Below, piece by piece: positions 33,488 to 42,659 of a stretch of 64,000 nucleotides of DNA (position 1 is the first letter of the stretch; each line of letters opens with the position of its first letter). This stretch comes from Streptomyces sp. SCL15-4 (lineage in GTDB: Bacteria; Actinomycetota; Actinomycetes; Streptomycetales; Streptomycetaceae), in contig NZ_JAOBTQ010000001.1 in the NCBI RefSeq assembly GCF_033366695.1, forward strand, positions 5,208,001-5,272,000. Reading direction: 5' to 3'. The notes under the pieces were generated by a model, which saw only the letters and a list, made by a program, of their open reading frames with translations, did not search any database and was not told the origin of the DNA. Both the position numbers and the translations under genes were made by a program.

Positions 33488-35287
33488 GTGACTACCACCG
33501 CCGCATCCTCCGCCTCCTCCCATCACCTCTCGCCCGCCTTCCCGGGCCGGGCTCCCTGGGGTACCGCCAGCAAGCTGCGAGCCTGGCAGCAGGGGGCGAT
33601 GGAGAAGTACATCCAGGAGCAGCCGCGCGACTTCCTCGCCGTCGCCACGCCCGGAGCCGGCAAGACCACCTTCGCGCTGACCCTGGCCTCCTGGCTGCTG
33701 CACCACCACGTCGTGCAGCAGGTCACGGTGGTCGCGCCCACCGAGCACCTGAAGAAGCAGTGGGCCGAGGCCGCGGGCCGGATCGGGATCAGGCTCGACC
33801 CCGAGTACAGCGCGGGCCCGCTCGGCAGGGAGTACGACGGCGTCGCCGTGACGTACGCCGGTGTGGGCGTGCGCCCGATGCTGCACCGCAACCGGGTCGA
33901 GCAGCGCAAGACCCTGGTGATCCTGGACGAGATCCACCACGCCGGCGACTCCAAGTCCTGGGGCGAGGCGTGCCTGGAGGCGTTCGAGCCGGCCACCCGG
34001 CGCCTCGCGCTGACCGGTACGCCGTTCCGCTCCGACACCAACCCGATCCCCTTCGTGACGTACGAGGAGGGGGCGGACGGGATCCGGCGGTCGGCCGCCG
34101 ACTACACGTACGGGTACGGGTCGGCGCTGTCGGACGGCGTCGTCCGGCCGGTGATCTTCCTTTCCTACAGCGGCAACATGCGCTGGCGCACCAAGGCCGG
34201 CGACGAGGTCGCCGCGCGGCTCGGCGAGCCGATGACCAAGGACGCGGTCAGCCAGGCCTGGCGTACGGCCCTCGACCCGCGCGGCGACTGGATGCCGAGC
34301 GTGCTGCGCGCCGCCGACCAGCGGCTGACCGAGGTCCGCAAGGCCATCCCGGACGCGGGCGCGCTCGTCATCGCCTCCGACCAGGACTCCGCGCGCGCGT
34401 ACGCCAAGCTGATCCGGGAGATCACGGGGACGAAGGCGACGCTCGTCCTGTCGGACGACACCGGCGCCTCGAAGCGGATCGACGAGTTCAGCGCGAGCGA
34501 CGACCGGTGGATGGTCGCCGTACGCATGGTGTCCGAGGGCGTCGACGTGCCGCGGCTGGCGGTCGGCGTGTACGCCACGACGATCTCGACGCCGCTGTTC
34601 TTCGCGCAGGCCGTCGGGCGTTTCGTACGGTCCCGGCGGCGTGGCGAGACCGCGTCCGTGTTCCTGCCGACCGTGCCCGACCTGCTGACCTTCGCCAACG
34701 AGATGGAGAAGGAACGGGACCACGCCCTCGACAAGCCGAAGAAGGAGGGTGAGGAGGACCCGTACGCCGAATCCGAGAAGGAGATGGAGGAGGCGAACAA
34801 GCAGCAGGACGAGGACACCGGCGAGCAGGACATGCTGCCGTTCGAGGCGCTGGAGTCGGACGCGGTGTTCGACCGGGTGCTCTACGACGGCGCCGAGTTC
34901 GGCATGCAGGCGCACCCCGGGAGCGAGGAGGAGCAGGACTACCTGGGGATTCCGGGGCTGCTGGAGCCGGATCAGGTGCAGTTGCTGCTGCAGAAGCGGC
35001 AGGCCCGGCAGATCGCGCACAGCCGGAAGAAGCCGGACACGGAGGCCGACCTGCTGGAGCTGCCGGCGGAGCGGCGGCCGGTGGTGTCGCACAAGGAGCT
35101 GATGGAGCTGCGGAAGCGGCTGAACACGATGGTCAGCGCGTACGTGCACCAGAGCGGGAAGCCGCACGGGGTGATCCATACCGAGCTGCGGCGGGTGTGC
35201 GGCGGGCCACCGAGCGCGGAGGCCACGGCGGGCCAGCTGCGCCAGCGGATCGCCAAGGTCCAGGAGTGGGCGACGCGCATGAAGTGA
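33488..35287 (+). CDS. Stand-alone SF2 DNA/RNA helicase (DEAD/DEAH-type)
   Basis: 599 residues. Motif I ATPGAGKTT, motif II DEIH, motif III LTGTPF and a C-terminal RecA domain with SEGVDVPRLAVG and FVRSRRRG (motifs V and VI) are all in place. An acidic linker follows (KKEGEEDPYAESEKEMEEANKQQDEDTGEQD region, about 418-450) and a C-terminal helical part. This fits SF2 helicases of the restriction/UvrB-like family. GTG 33488 has GGAG upstream. No neighbouring nuclease or methylase is present, so it is not a visible defence locus. Its function in the cell is unknown. Confidence 0.85.
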   Translation: MTTTAASSASSHHLSPAFPGRAPWGTASKLRAWQQGAMEKYIQEQPRDFLAVATPGAGKTTFALTLASWLLHHHVVQQVTVVAPTEHLKKQWAEAAGRIGIRLDPEYSAGPLGREYDGVAVTYAGVGVRPMLHRNRVEQRKTLVILDEIHHAGDSKSWGEACLEAFEPATRRLALTGTPFRSDTNPIPFVTYEEGADGIRRSAADYTYGYGSALSDGVVRPVIFLSYSGNMRWRTKAGDEVAARLGEPMTKDAVSQAWRTALDPRGDWMPSVLRAADQRLTEVRKAIPDAGALVIASDQDSARAYAKLIREITGTKATLVLSDDTGASKRIDEFSASDDRWMVAVRMVSEGVDVPRLAVGVYATTISTPLFFAQAVGRFVRSRRRGETASVFLPTVPDLLTFANEMEKERDHALDKPKKEGEEDPYAESEKEMEEANKQQDEDTGEQDMLPFEALESDAVFDRVLYDGAEFGMQAHPGSEEEQDYLGIPGLLEPDQVQLLLQKRQARQIAHSRKKPDTEADLLELPAERRPVVSHKELMELRKRLNTMVSAYVHQSGKPHGVIHTELRRVCGGPPSAEATAGQLRQRIAKVQEWATRMK

Positions 35288-35672
35288 CGGCCGCCCCACC
35301 CGGAGTGAGGCCGCGCCGTCCCGGGCCCCGGTGGGTCGGGTCTCCGGCCCGGGGTGAACCCACAGCGTTCTGTTCGAGTCCGTTTCGGCGCCCTCACGGT
35401 GTGCGTATCCGGACGAATGCAGGCAGGCCGGATCTGGCCTTGCCCGGATTCTGGACTGAGACTTCCGCTCAGCGAACCGGCTTCGCTACTGTCCGGCTAC
35501 GCATACGCCCCGTGGCAGCGCCGCCGCGGAGCGCAGCCGTGAAGCGACTTCGGCTCGGAGCTGCCGGGCCGTCCTGCCGATCGGCGGCCTCTGAAGCGCG
35601 TCGCCGACGGGACTCGGTGACGCATCCGCCGCTCAGGGACCCGCCGACCTCACCGCCGAAGGAGTGGGCGTC
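35288..35672 (+). promoter_or_regulatory. 385-bp region with IclR-type palindrome
   Basis: Gene-free. It contains the perfect inverted repeat AGCGAA-N5-TTCGCT (35471-35487), similar in form to operators of IclR-family proteins, about 185 bp ahead of the iclR-type gene. The Shine-Dalgarno AAGGAG is at 35658-35663. The 5' part is GC-rich without a supported ORF. Confidence 0.5.
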
Positions 35673-36314
35673 GTGACCGCGGAGACCTCTCAGACGCTCG
35701 ACCGGGGACTGCGCGTCCTCAAGCTGCTGGCCGACACCGACCACGGGCTGACCGTCACCGAGTTGTCCACGAAACTGGGCGTGAACCGGACCGTCGTCTA
35801 CCGGTTGCTCGCCACGCTCGAACAACACGCCCTGGTACGACGGGACTTGGGCGGCCGGGCCCGGGTCGGCCTCGGGGTGCTGCGGCTCGGCCGGCAGGTG
35901 CACCCGCTGGTACGCGAGGCCGCGCTGCCCGCCCTGCGGTCCCTCGCCGAGGACATCGGGGCCACCGCGCACCTGACACTGGTCGACGGCACGGAGGCGC
36001 TCGCCGTCGCCGTGGTCGAACCGACCTGGACCGACTACCACGTGGCCTACCGGGCCGGTTTCCGGCACCCTCTCGACCGGGGGGCCGCGGGCCGGGCCAT
36101 CCTCGCCGCCCGCCAGTCGCCGTCCGCCGACCCCGGCTACACCCTCACCCACGGCGAACTGGAGGCCGGCGCGAGCGGTGCCGCCGCCCCGCTGGTCGGG
36201 GTCACGGGGGTCGAGGGCAGCGTGGGCGTGGTGATGCTGGCGGACGCCGTACCGGAGCGGGTCGGCCCGAGGGTGGTGGAGGCGGCCCGCGAAGTCGCGG
36301 AAGCACTGCGCTGA
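35673..36314 (+). CDS. IclR-family transcriptional regulator
   Basis: 213 residues, short for the family (about 250). The N-terminal winged helix (QTLDRGLRVLKLLAD..., TVTELSTKLGVNRTVVYRLLATLEQHALVRRD) is complete, and an IclR effector domain follows (REAALPALRSLAEDIGATAHLTLVDG, HPLDRGAAGRAILA, VEGSVGVVMLAD). The last helix region appears trimmed. GTG 35673 is chosen because AAGGAG (35658-35663) is 9 nt upstream, while GTG 35664 would abut it. No catabolic operon is adjacent, so the regulon is not predictable; it may autoregulate through the upstream palindrome. Confidence 0.85.
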   Translation: MTAETSQTLDRGLRVLKLLADTDHGLTVTELSTKLGVNRTVVYRLLATLEQHALVRRDLGGRARVGLGVLRLGRQVHPLVREAALPALRSLAEDIGATAHLTLVDGTEALAVAVVEPTWTDYHVAYRAGFRHPLDRGAAGRAILAARQSPSADPGYTLTHGELEAGASGAAAPLVGVTGVEGSVGVVMLADAVPERVGPRVVEAAREVAEALR

Positions 36315-36465
36315 CCCTCGCGTGTGCCAGCGGGGGAGGCCCTGCGCTGACGCCCGCCCGTGTCGGTGGGGCGAGGTGCTGCGCCGGCCCCCGCCCGCAG
36401 CGGAGCGCGCTGTGCCGATCGCGGTGGCCTCCGGCCCTCGTGTGCCCTCGCGTTAGATTGATCCC

Positions 36466-37257
36466 GTGCTCTCACGTCTCACACGCCCCCAGGCCCTCGC
36501 CGTCTGCGCGCTGCCCGTCGTGGCCCTGCTCGCCACCGCGGCGTTCGCGCCGCTGCCGTTCTCGGTGGCGCAGCCCGGCACGACGGCGAACGTGCTCGGC
36601 AAGTACCAGGGCACCCCGGTGATCACCGTCTCCGGCGCGGCGACCCGGAAGACCAGCGGCCAACTGCGGATGACCACCATCGTGGCGACCGGACCGGACG
36701 CCCGGATCTCCCTCGGCGACGTGGCCGGCAACTGGTTCCGCACCGACCGGGCCGTCATGCCGCGCGACTCGGTCTACCCGAGCGGGGACACCGTCAAGGA
36801 GATCGAGAAGCACAACCTGGCGCAGATGCGGCAGTCCCAGGACTCCGCCACCCAGGCGGCGCTGAAGCACCTCGGGCTCGGCGCGGACCAGGTCAAGGTG
36901 AACCTGCGCCTCGCCGACGTGGGCGGACCCAGCGCGGGCCTGCTGTTCAGCCTCGGGATCATCGACAAGCTGGACGGCGACGGCCGCGGCGGCGACCTCA
37001 CGGGCGGCCGCACCATCGCCGGTACCGGCACGATCGACGCCGCCGGCCGGGTCGGCGCGGTCGGCGGGGTGGCCCTGAAGACACAGGCCGCGCGCCGCGA
37101 CGGGGCCACCGTCTTCCTGGTGCCGAAGGCGGAGTGCGCCGAGGCCGGGGCCGAGCTGCCCGAGGGACTGCGCCTGGTGCCGGTGACCACGCTCAAGAGC
37201 GCCGTCGACTCCCTGGTGGCCCTGGAGAAGGGCAAGGGCCCGGTCCCGAGCTGCTAG
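36466..37257 (+). CDS. S16-like membrane protease (YlbL type)
   Basis: 263 residues. A membrane segment or signal at about residues 12-30 is followed by a PDZ-like middle and a Lon-type S16 catalytic domain with Ser in GGPSAGLLFSLG and Lys in GVALKTQAARRDGA. YlbL-type proteins combine a TM, PDZ and Lon-protease fold; here the PDZ part is short or absent. It probably acts outside the membrane on secreted or membrane proteins. GTG 36466 lies 6 nt after TAGATT (36454-36459), predicting a leaderless mRNA. Confidence 0.8.
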   Translation: MLSRLTRPQALAVCALPVVALLATAAFAPLPFSVAQPGTTANVLGKYQGTPVITVSGAATRKTSGQLRMTTIVATGPDARISLGDVAGNWFRTDRAVMPRDSVYPSGDTVKEIEKHNLAQMRQSQDSATQAALKHLGLGADQVKVNLRLADVGGPSAGLLFSLGIIDKLDGDGRGGDLTGGRTIAGTGTIDAAGRVGAVGGVALKTQAARRDGATVFLVPKAECAEAGAELPEGLRLVPVTTLKSAVDSLVALEKGKGPVPSC

Positions 37258-37269
37258 ACACGCCGACGC

Positions 37270-37743
37270 CTACCGCCCCTCCCGGGCCGCCTGTTCCACC
37301 AGCGGGATCACCCGCAGCGGCACCGGTGTCTCCATCACGATCGTCGTGGAGGCCCGCACGATGCCGTCGAAGCCCACCACCCGGTCGATCACCCGTTGCA
37401 GATCCGCGTTCGAGCGGGCCACCAGCCGGCACAGCATGTCCCCGCTGCCGGTGGTGGTCAAAAGCTCCAGCACCTCCGGCACGGTCGCCAGATGCGCGCG
37501 GACGTCGGCGCCCTGGCCCTGCCGGATCTGGAGGGTGGCGAACGCGGTGACCGGATAGCCGAGGGCCGCCGGGTCCACCTGCGGGCCGAAGCCGCGGACG
37601 ACGCCGTTCGACTGGAGCCGGTCCAGCCGCGCCTGCACGGTGCCCCGCGCCACCCCCAGCCGCCGGGACATCTCCAGCACGCCGATGCGCGGTTCCTCCG
37701 CCAGCAGCACGATGATCCGCCCGTCCAGATGATCGATCGCCAC
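37270..37743 (-). CDS. AsnC/Lrp-family regulator, divergent from hpd
   Basis: 157 residues. An N-terminal helix-turn-helix (DGRIIVLLAEEPRIGVLEMSRRLGVARGTVQARLDRLQ) and a C-terminal AsnC/RAM domain with the TGSGDMLCRLVARS loop are present. GTG 37743 is preferred because AGGGGGTG precedes it, although ATG 37764 would add seven residues. It is transcribed divergently from hpd, and the gene of this position is reported to neighbour hpd in S. coelicolor, so control of tyrosine or phenylalanine catabolism is the likely job. Confidence 0.82.
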   Translation of the reverse strand: MAIDHLDGRIIVLLAEEPRIGVLEMSRRLGVARGTVQARLDRLQSNGVVRGFGPQVDPAALGYPVTAFATLQIRQGQGADVRAHLATVPEVLELLTTTGSGDMLCRLVARSNADLQRVIDRVVGFDGIVRASTTIVMETPVPLRVIPLVEQAAREGR

Positions 37744-37802
37744 GGCACCCCCTGAGATGGTCATCCTGTACAGAAAGACCGCCCGAGCGGTCGTACCGCT
37801 GA

Positions 37803-39014
<1,212 letters not shown>

Positions 39015-39023
39015 CCGCGGGCC

Positions 39024-40499
39024 CTACTCGCTGGGCGGCGGCTCGTCGGGCACGTCGCCCAGCTCCCGCAGTGCCTCCTGCGCCATCGGCACCCGCAGCG
39101 GCGAGAAGTACGGATTGATCCGGAGCGCCTCCTGAAGGTGCCGCCGCGCGGGGCCGGCCCGGTCCAGCTCCGCCTCGATCACCCCCAGGTGGAAGGCGTA
39201 CAGCGCGTTGCGCACCCCGCCGCCCTTCGCCTTGTCCGTGGCGACGGCCGCGTACGTCAGCGCCTTGTGGTCCTCGCCGGTCCGGTGCAGCGCCCAGCCC
39301 AGCGCGTCGGCCACCTCGATACCCGGCTGCCGCCGCCACTCCTCCTCCAGCCGCTCCACGGCCTCCCACGGGTCACCGTGGTCCGCCTCGAACCGGCCGA
39401 TCAGCAACTCCTCGTCCACTCCGCCCGCCACCGAGAGCCCCACCGCCTCCCGCATCCGCGCGTAACTCTCCTCGGCGGCGCCCTGCTGCCCCAGCGACTC
39501 GTACAGCTCGCCCAGCTCCAGCAGGTCCTCCGGGCGCGGCCGCTTCGCGACGGCGGCCCGGTAGGCGGCCAGCGCCTCCGAGGTGCGGCCCAGCGCGGCC
39601 AGCGTCCGCGCCCGCCCGGCCGGCGCGGCCCGCTGGCCGGGGTCGAGCCGCAGCGCGGCCTCGAAGTGGTCCAGCGCGTCCGGCAGGTCCCCGCGCTCCC
39701 AGGCCAGCTGCCCCACACCGGCCAGCCAGGCGGCTTGCTCCGCCGGGGTGCGGGCGGCGGCGGCCGCGTCGGTCAGCTGGGCCACCGCGTCCTCGCGCCA
39801 CCCGCGGTCCCGGTACACCGCCGCCGCCCGCGCCATCACCGCCGGCCGCGCCGTCGCGTCGGTACGCAGCGCCAGCAGCTTGTCCAGGGCGGAACGGGCC
39901 TTCTCGTAGTCGCCGAGCCCGGTGTAGGCGTCGATCAGCGCCGGATACGCCGACCACCGCTTCGGCGCCGCCTTCCGGGCCTGCTCGGCGTACTGTTTCG
40001 CCGCCGGGAAGTCCCGGCGCGCCAGTGCCAGCGACGCCAGCCCGTCCAGCGCCTCGGTGTTCCGCGTGCCCCGTACCTCCAGGGAGGTCCTCAGCGCCCG
40101 TTCGGCCCGCGGATAGTCCGCCGCGTCACCCGTCCGGCGCCCCCGCTCCGCATACGCCGACCCCAGCACCGCCCAGGCCGGCGCGTCCTTCGGGTGCTGC
40201 CGCACCCGCTGCTCCTGCCGCCCGATCAGCGCGGTGAGCCCGGGCAGCGCGGCCGGCACGCCGTAGGTCACCACCGCCGGTGCCTGCGCCTGCGGCCGGG
40301 ACTGCGGGCCGGCGGCGGGCGGCCGGGCCGGTCCGTGCCGCGGCGGCTCCGGCAGCACCACCAGCGCCGCGCCCACGGCGACACTGCCCACGAGCGAGGC
40401 GACCAGCACCCACCGCGCCAGCCGCACGGACCGGCGCGGCGCCGGCGGCTCCGGGATCAGGGACGTACCCACGCACTGCCGGTTGTCCATGGCGCTCAC
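39024..40499 (-). CDS. Membrane-anchored tetratricopeptide-repeat protein
   Basis: 491 residues. One membrane segment at about residues 27-50 follows a short basic cytoplasmic start; a Pro/Ala-rich linker leads to many TPR helices (for example RNTEALDGLASLALARRDFPAAKQYAEQARKAAP, LPDALDHFEAALRLDPGQRA). The repeats continue to the C-terminus, giving a long protein-binding superhelix outside or below the membrane. The start is GTG 40499 or ATG 40490; no Shine-Dalgarno decides. It is convergent with hpd, ending only 9 bp from it. The partner is unknown. Confidence 0.75.
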   Translation of the reverse strand: MSAMDNRQCVGTSLIPEPPAPRRSVRLARWVLVASLVGSVAVGAALVVLPEPPRHGPARPPAAGPQSRPQAQAPAVVTYGVPAALPGLTALIGRQEQRVRQHPKDAPAWAVLGSAYAERGRRTGDAADYPRAERALRTSLEVRGTRNTEALDGLASLALARRDFPAAKQYAEQARKAAPKRWSAYPALIDAYTGLGDYEKARSALDKLLALRTDATARPAVMARAAAVYRDRGWREDAVAQLTDAAAAARTPAEQAAWLAGVGQLAWERGDLPDALDHFEAALRLDPGQRAAPAGRARTLAALGRTSEALAAYRAAVAKRPRPEDLLELGELYESLGQQGAAEESYARMREAVGLSVAGGVDEELLIGRFEADHGDPWEAVERLEEEWRRQPGIEVADALGWALHRTGEDHKALTYAAVATDKAKGGGVRNALYAFHLGVIEAELDRAGPARRHLQEALRINPYFSPLRVPMAQEALRELGDVPDEPPPSE

Positions 40500-40588
40500 T
40501 GTGCGTCAATATGACGAGCACATCCGGGTGGCCCAAGGGCGGCGCGGGCGGGGTTCACACCGATGGCCGTGAGTGCCACGCTGTGATC

Positions 40589-41989
40589 ATGAGCCGCATC
40601 GAAGCGCCACGCGACGAGCACACCGGCAACCTCACCGCCCGGCTCCTGGCCGGCCTGCCGCCGGAGGCCGTCCTGACCGATCCCGACGTCACGGCCTCCT
40701 ACGCCCACGACATGGCGAGCTTCTGCCCGGCCGGCCGGCCCGCCGTCGTCGTCCTGCCGCGCACCGTCGAGCAGGTGCAGCACGTGCTGCGCACCGCCAC
40801 GGAACTGCGCGTCCCCGTCGTCCCGCAGGGCGCCCGCACCGGGCTGTCCGGCGGCGCCAACGCCACCGACGGCTGTATCGCGCTGTCCCTGACCAAGATG
40901 GACCGCATCCTGGAGATCAGCCCCGTCGACCGGATCGCCGTGGTGGAACCGGGCGTCATCAACGCGACCCTCTCCCACGCGGTGGAGGAACACGGCCTGT
41001 ACTACCCGCCGGACCCCTCCAGCTGGGAGATGTGCACGATCGGCGGCAACATCGGCACCGCCTCCGGCGGCCTGTGCTGCGTCAAGTACGGCGTGACGGC
41101 CGAGTACGTCCTCGGCCTGGACGTCGTCCTCGCCGACGGCCGCCTGATGTCCACCGGCCGGCGCACCGCCAAGGGTGTCGCGGGCTACGACCTCACCCGG
41201 CTCTTCGTCGGCTCCGAGGGCTCGCTCGGCATCGTCGTCCGCGCGGTCCTGGCGCTGAAGCCCAAGCCGCCCCGGCAGCTGGTGCTGGCCGCCGAGTTCG
41301 GCTCGGCGAGCGCCGCGTGCGACGCCGTGTGCCGCATCATGGCGGGCGGTCACGTTCCTTCCCTCCTCGAACTGATGGACCGTACGACCGTCAAGGCGGT
41401 CAACGACCTCGCTCACATGGGGCTGCCCGAGACCACCGAGGCGCTGCTGCTCGCCGCCTTCGACACGCCGGACCCCGCCGCCGACCTCGCCGCCGTCGCC
41501 GCGCTGTGCGAGGCGGCCGGCGCCACGCAGGTCGTGCCCGCCGAGGACGCGGCCGAGTCCGACCTCCTGCTCCAGGCCCGGCGGCTCTCGCTGACCGCGC
41601 TGGAGGCGGTCAAGGGCACGACGATGATCGACGACGTGTGCGTGCCCCGCTCCCGGCTCGGCGAGATGCTGGACGGCGTCGAGCGGATCGCCGCCCGCCA
41701 CGACCTGACGATCGGCGTCTGCGCGCACGCCGGCGACGGCAACACCCATCCCACCGTCTGCTTCGACGCCCGCGACCCCGACGAGTCCCGCCGGGCCCGC
41801 GAGTCCTTCGACGAGATCATGGCCCTCGGCCTGGAGCTGGGCGGCACGATCACCGGGGAGCACGGGGTCGGCGTGCTGAAGAAGGAGTGGCTGGCCCGGG
41901 AGCTGGGGCCGGTCGGAGTGGAGATGCAGCGGGCCGTGAAGCAGGCCTTCGATCCGCTGGGCATCCTCAATCCCGGCAAGCTGTTCTGA
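40589..41989 (+). CDS. FAD-linked oxidase, GlcD/lactate dehydrogenase type
   Basis: 466 residues. The PCMH-type FAD domain shows VPVVPQGARTGLSGGANA and the second flavin stretch GGNIGTASGGLCCVKYGVTAEYV; the C-terminal FAD-oxidase_C domain has HAGDGNTHPTVCFD and TGEHGVGVLKKEWL. Members oxidise glycolate, D-lactate or similar 2-hydroxy acids. It lacks the GlcE/GlcF partners, so it may act alone. ATG 40589 is preferred; a GTG two codons upstream (40583) is in frame. Confidence 0.86.
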   Translation: MSRIEAPRDEHTGNLTARLLAGLPPEAVLTDPDVTASYAHDMASFCPAGRPAVVVLPRTVEQVQHVLRTATELRVPVVPQGARTGLSGGANATDGCIALSLTKMDRILEISPVDRIAVVEPGVINATLSHAVEEHGLYYPPDPSSWEMCTIGGNIGTASGGLCCVKYGVTAEYVLGLDVVLADGRLMSTGRRTAKGVAGYDLTRLFVGSEGSLGIVVRAVLALKPKPPRQLVLAAEFGSASAACDAVCRIMAGGHVPSLLELMDRTTVKAVNDLAHMGLPETTEALLLAAFDTPDPAADLAAVAALCEAAGATQVVPAEDAAESDLLLQARRLSLTALEAVKGTTMIDDVCVPRSRLGEMLDGVERIAARHDLTIGVCAHAGDGNTHPTVCFDARDPDESRRARESFDEIMALGLELGGTITGEHGVGVLKKEWLARELGPVGVEMQRAVKQAFDPLGILNPGKLF

Positions 41990-42012
41990 CACCTCGTGCC
42001 CCGACGCCCGGC

Positions 42013-42426
42013 TCACCGGGCGAGGAGCTGGTCGAGCGCGTCGTCGAGGCCCGGCTGCCCGCCCTCCGCCCCCGGCGGCACCGCCCGCACCGTCCGCTCC
42101 AGCCAGGCCGACACCTGCGCGGCCGGCGCCTGGAGCAGCGCGTCGCCGTCCGGCGCGCTCAGCGCCATCAGGACGACGGCGCGCCCGTCCGCCTTCGCCG
42201 GCCACACCCGCACATCCCCGTGCCCGCACGGCCGGAACACCCCCTCCACCAGCAGTTCGCGGGCGAACGTCCAGTGCACGGGCTGCTCGGAGTCGATGTG
42301 GAAGGCGATGTGGACGGCGTAGGGGTCGTCGGAGCGGTACGTGAGCCGGGCCGGCACGGGGACGCTGTGTCCCGGCGCCAGGACGAGCCCCAGTTCCAGC
42401 TCCCGCTCCACCACGGTGTGCCGCAT
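42013..42426 (-). CDS. ssgG: SsgA-like sporulation/cell-division protein SsgG
   Basis: 137 residues, the usual length of SsgA-like proteins. The family core runs RHTVVERELELGLVLAPGHSVPVPARLTYRSDDPYAVHIAFH..., with WTFARELLVEGVF and GDVRVWP. SsgA-like proteins are restricted to morphologically complex actinobacteria and position the division and cell-wall machinery in aerial hyphae. SsgG is the member I recall at this locus in S. coelicolor (next to the oxidase gene), where it affects septum placement. ATG 42426 has AAGGG about 12 nt upstream; the ORF runs open for a further 85 codons but that part is not conserved. Confidence 0.85.
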   Translation of the reverse strand: MRHTVVERELELGLVLAPGHSVPVPARLTYRSDDPYAVHIAFHIDSEQPVHWTFARELLVEGVFRPCGHGDVRVWPAKADGRAVVLMALSAPDGDALLQAPAAQVSAWLERTVRAVPPGAEGGQPGLDDALDQLLAR

Positions 42427-42659
42427 GACGGTGTTTCCCTTCTGCTCGGGGCCGCTCGGACCGGGCCCGTACCAGGGGAGAGCGGTCGGGGGCGGGACCA
42501 TTACGCGGGTCGGGGGAAGTTTTTTCCGCGGGCCCGTGGACGCCCGTACGGCGTTGCCCGGAAAGGAGTGGGTCCCGCGGGACTGGCGTTGCGGGGTGCC
42601 CCGGTCTGATAGATGTGGAGGCCCCCATCCCACCCCCGAGCAGATACGGGACGACGGAC

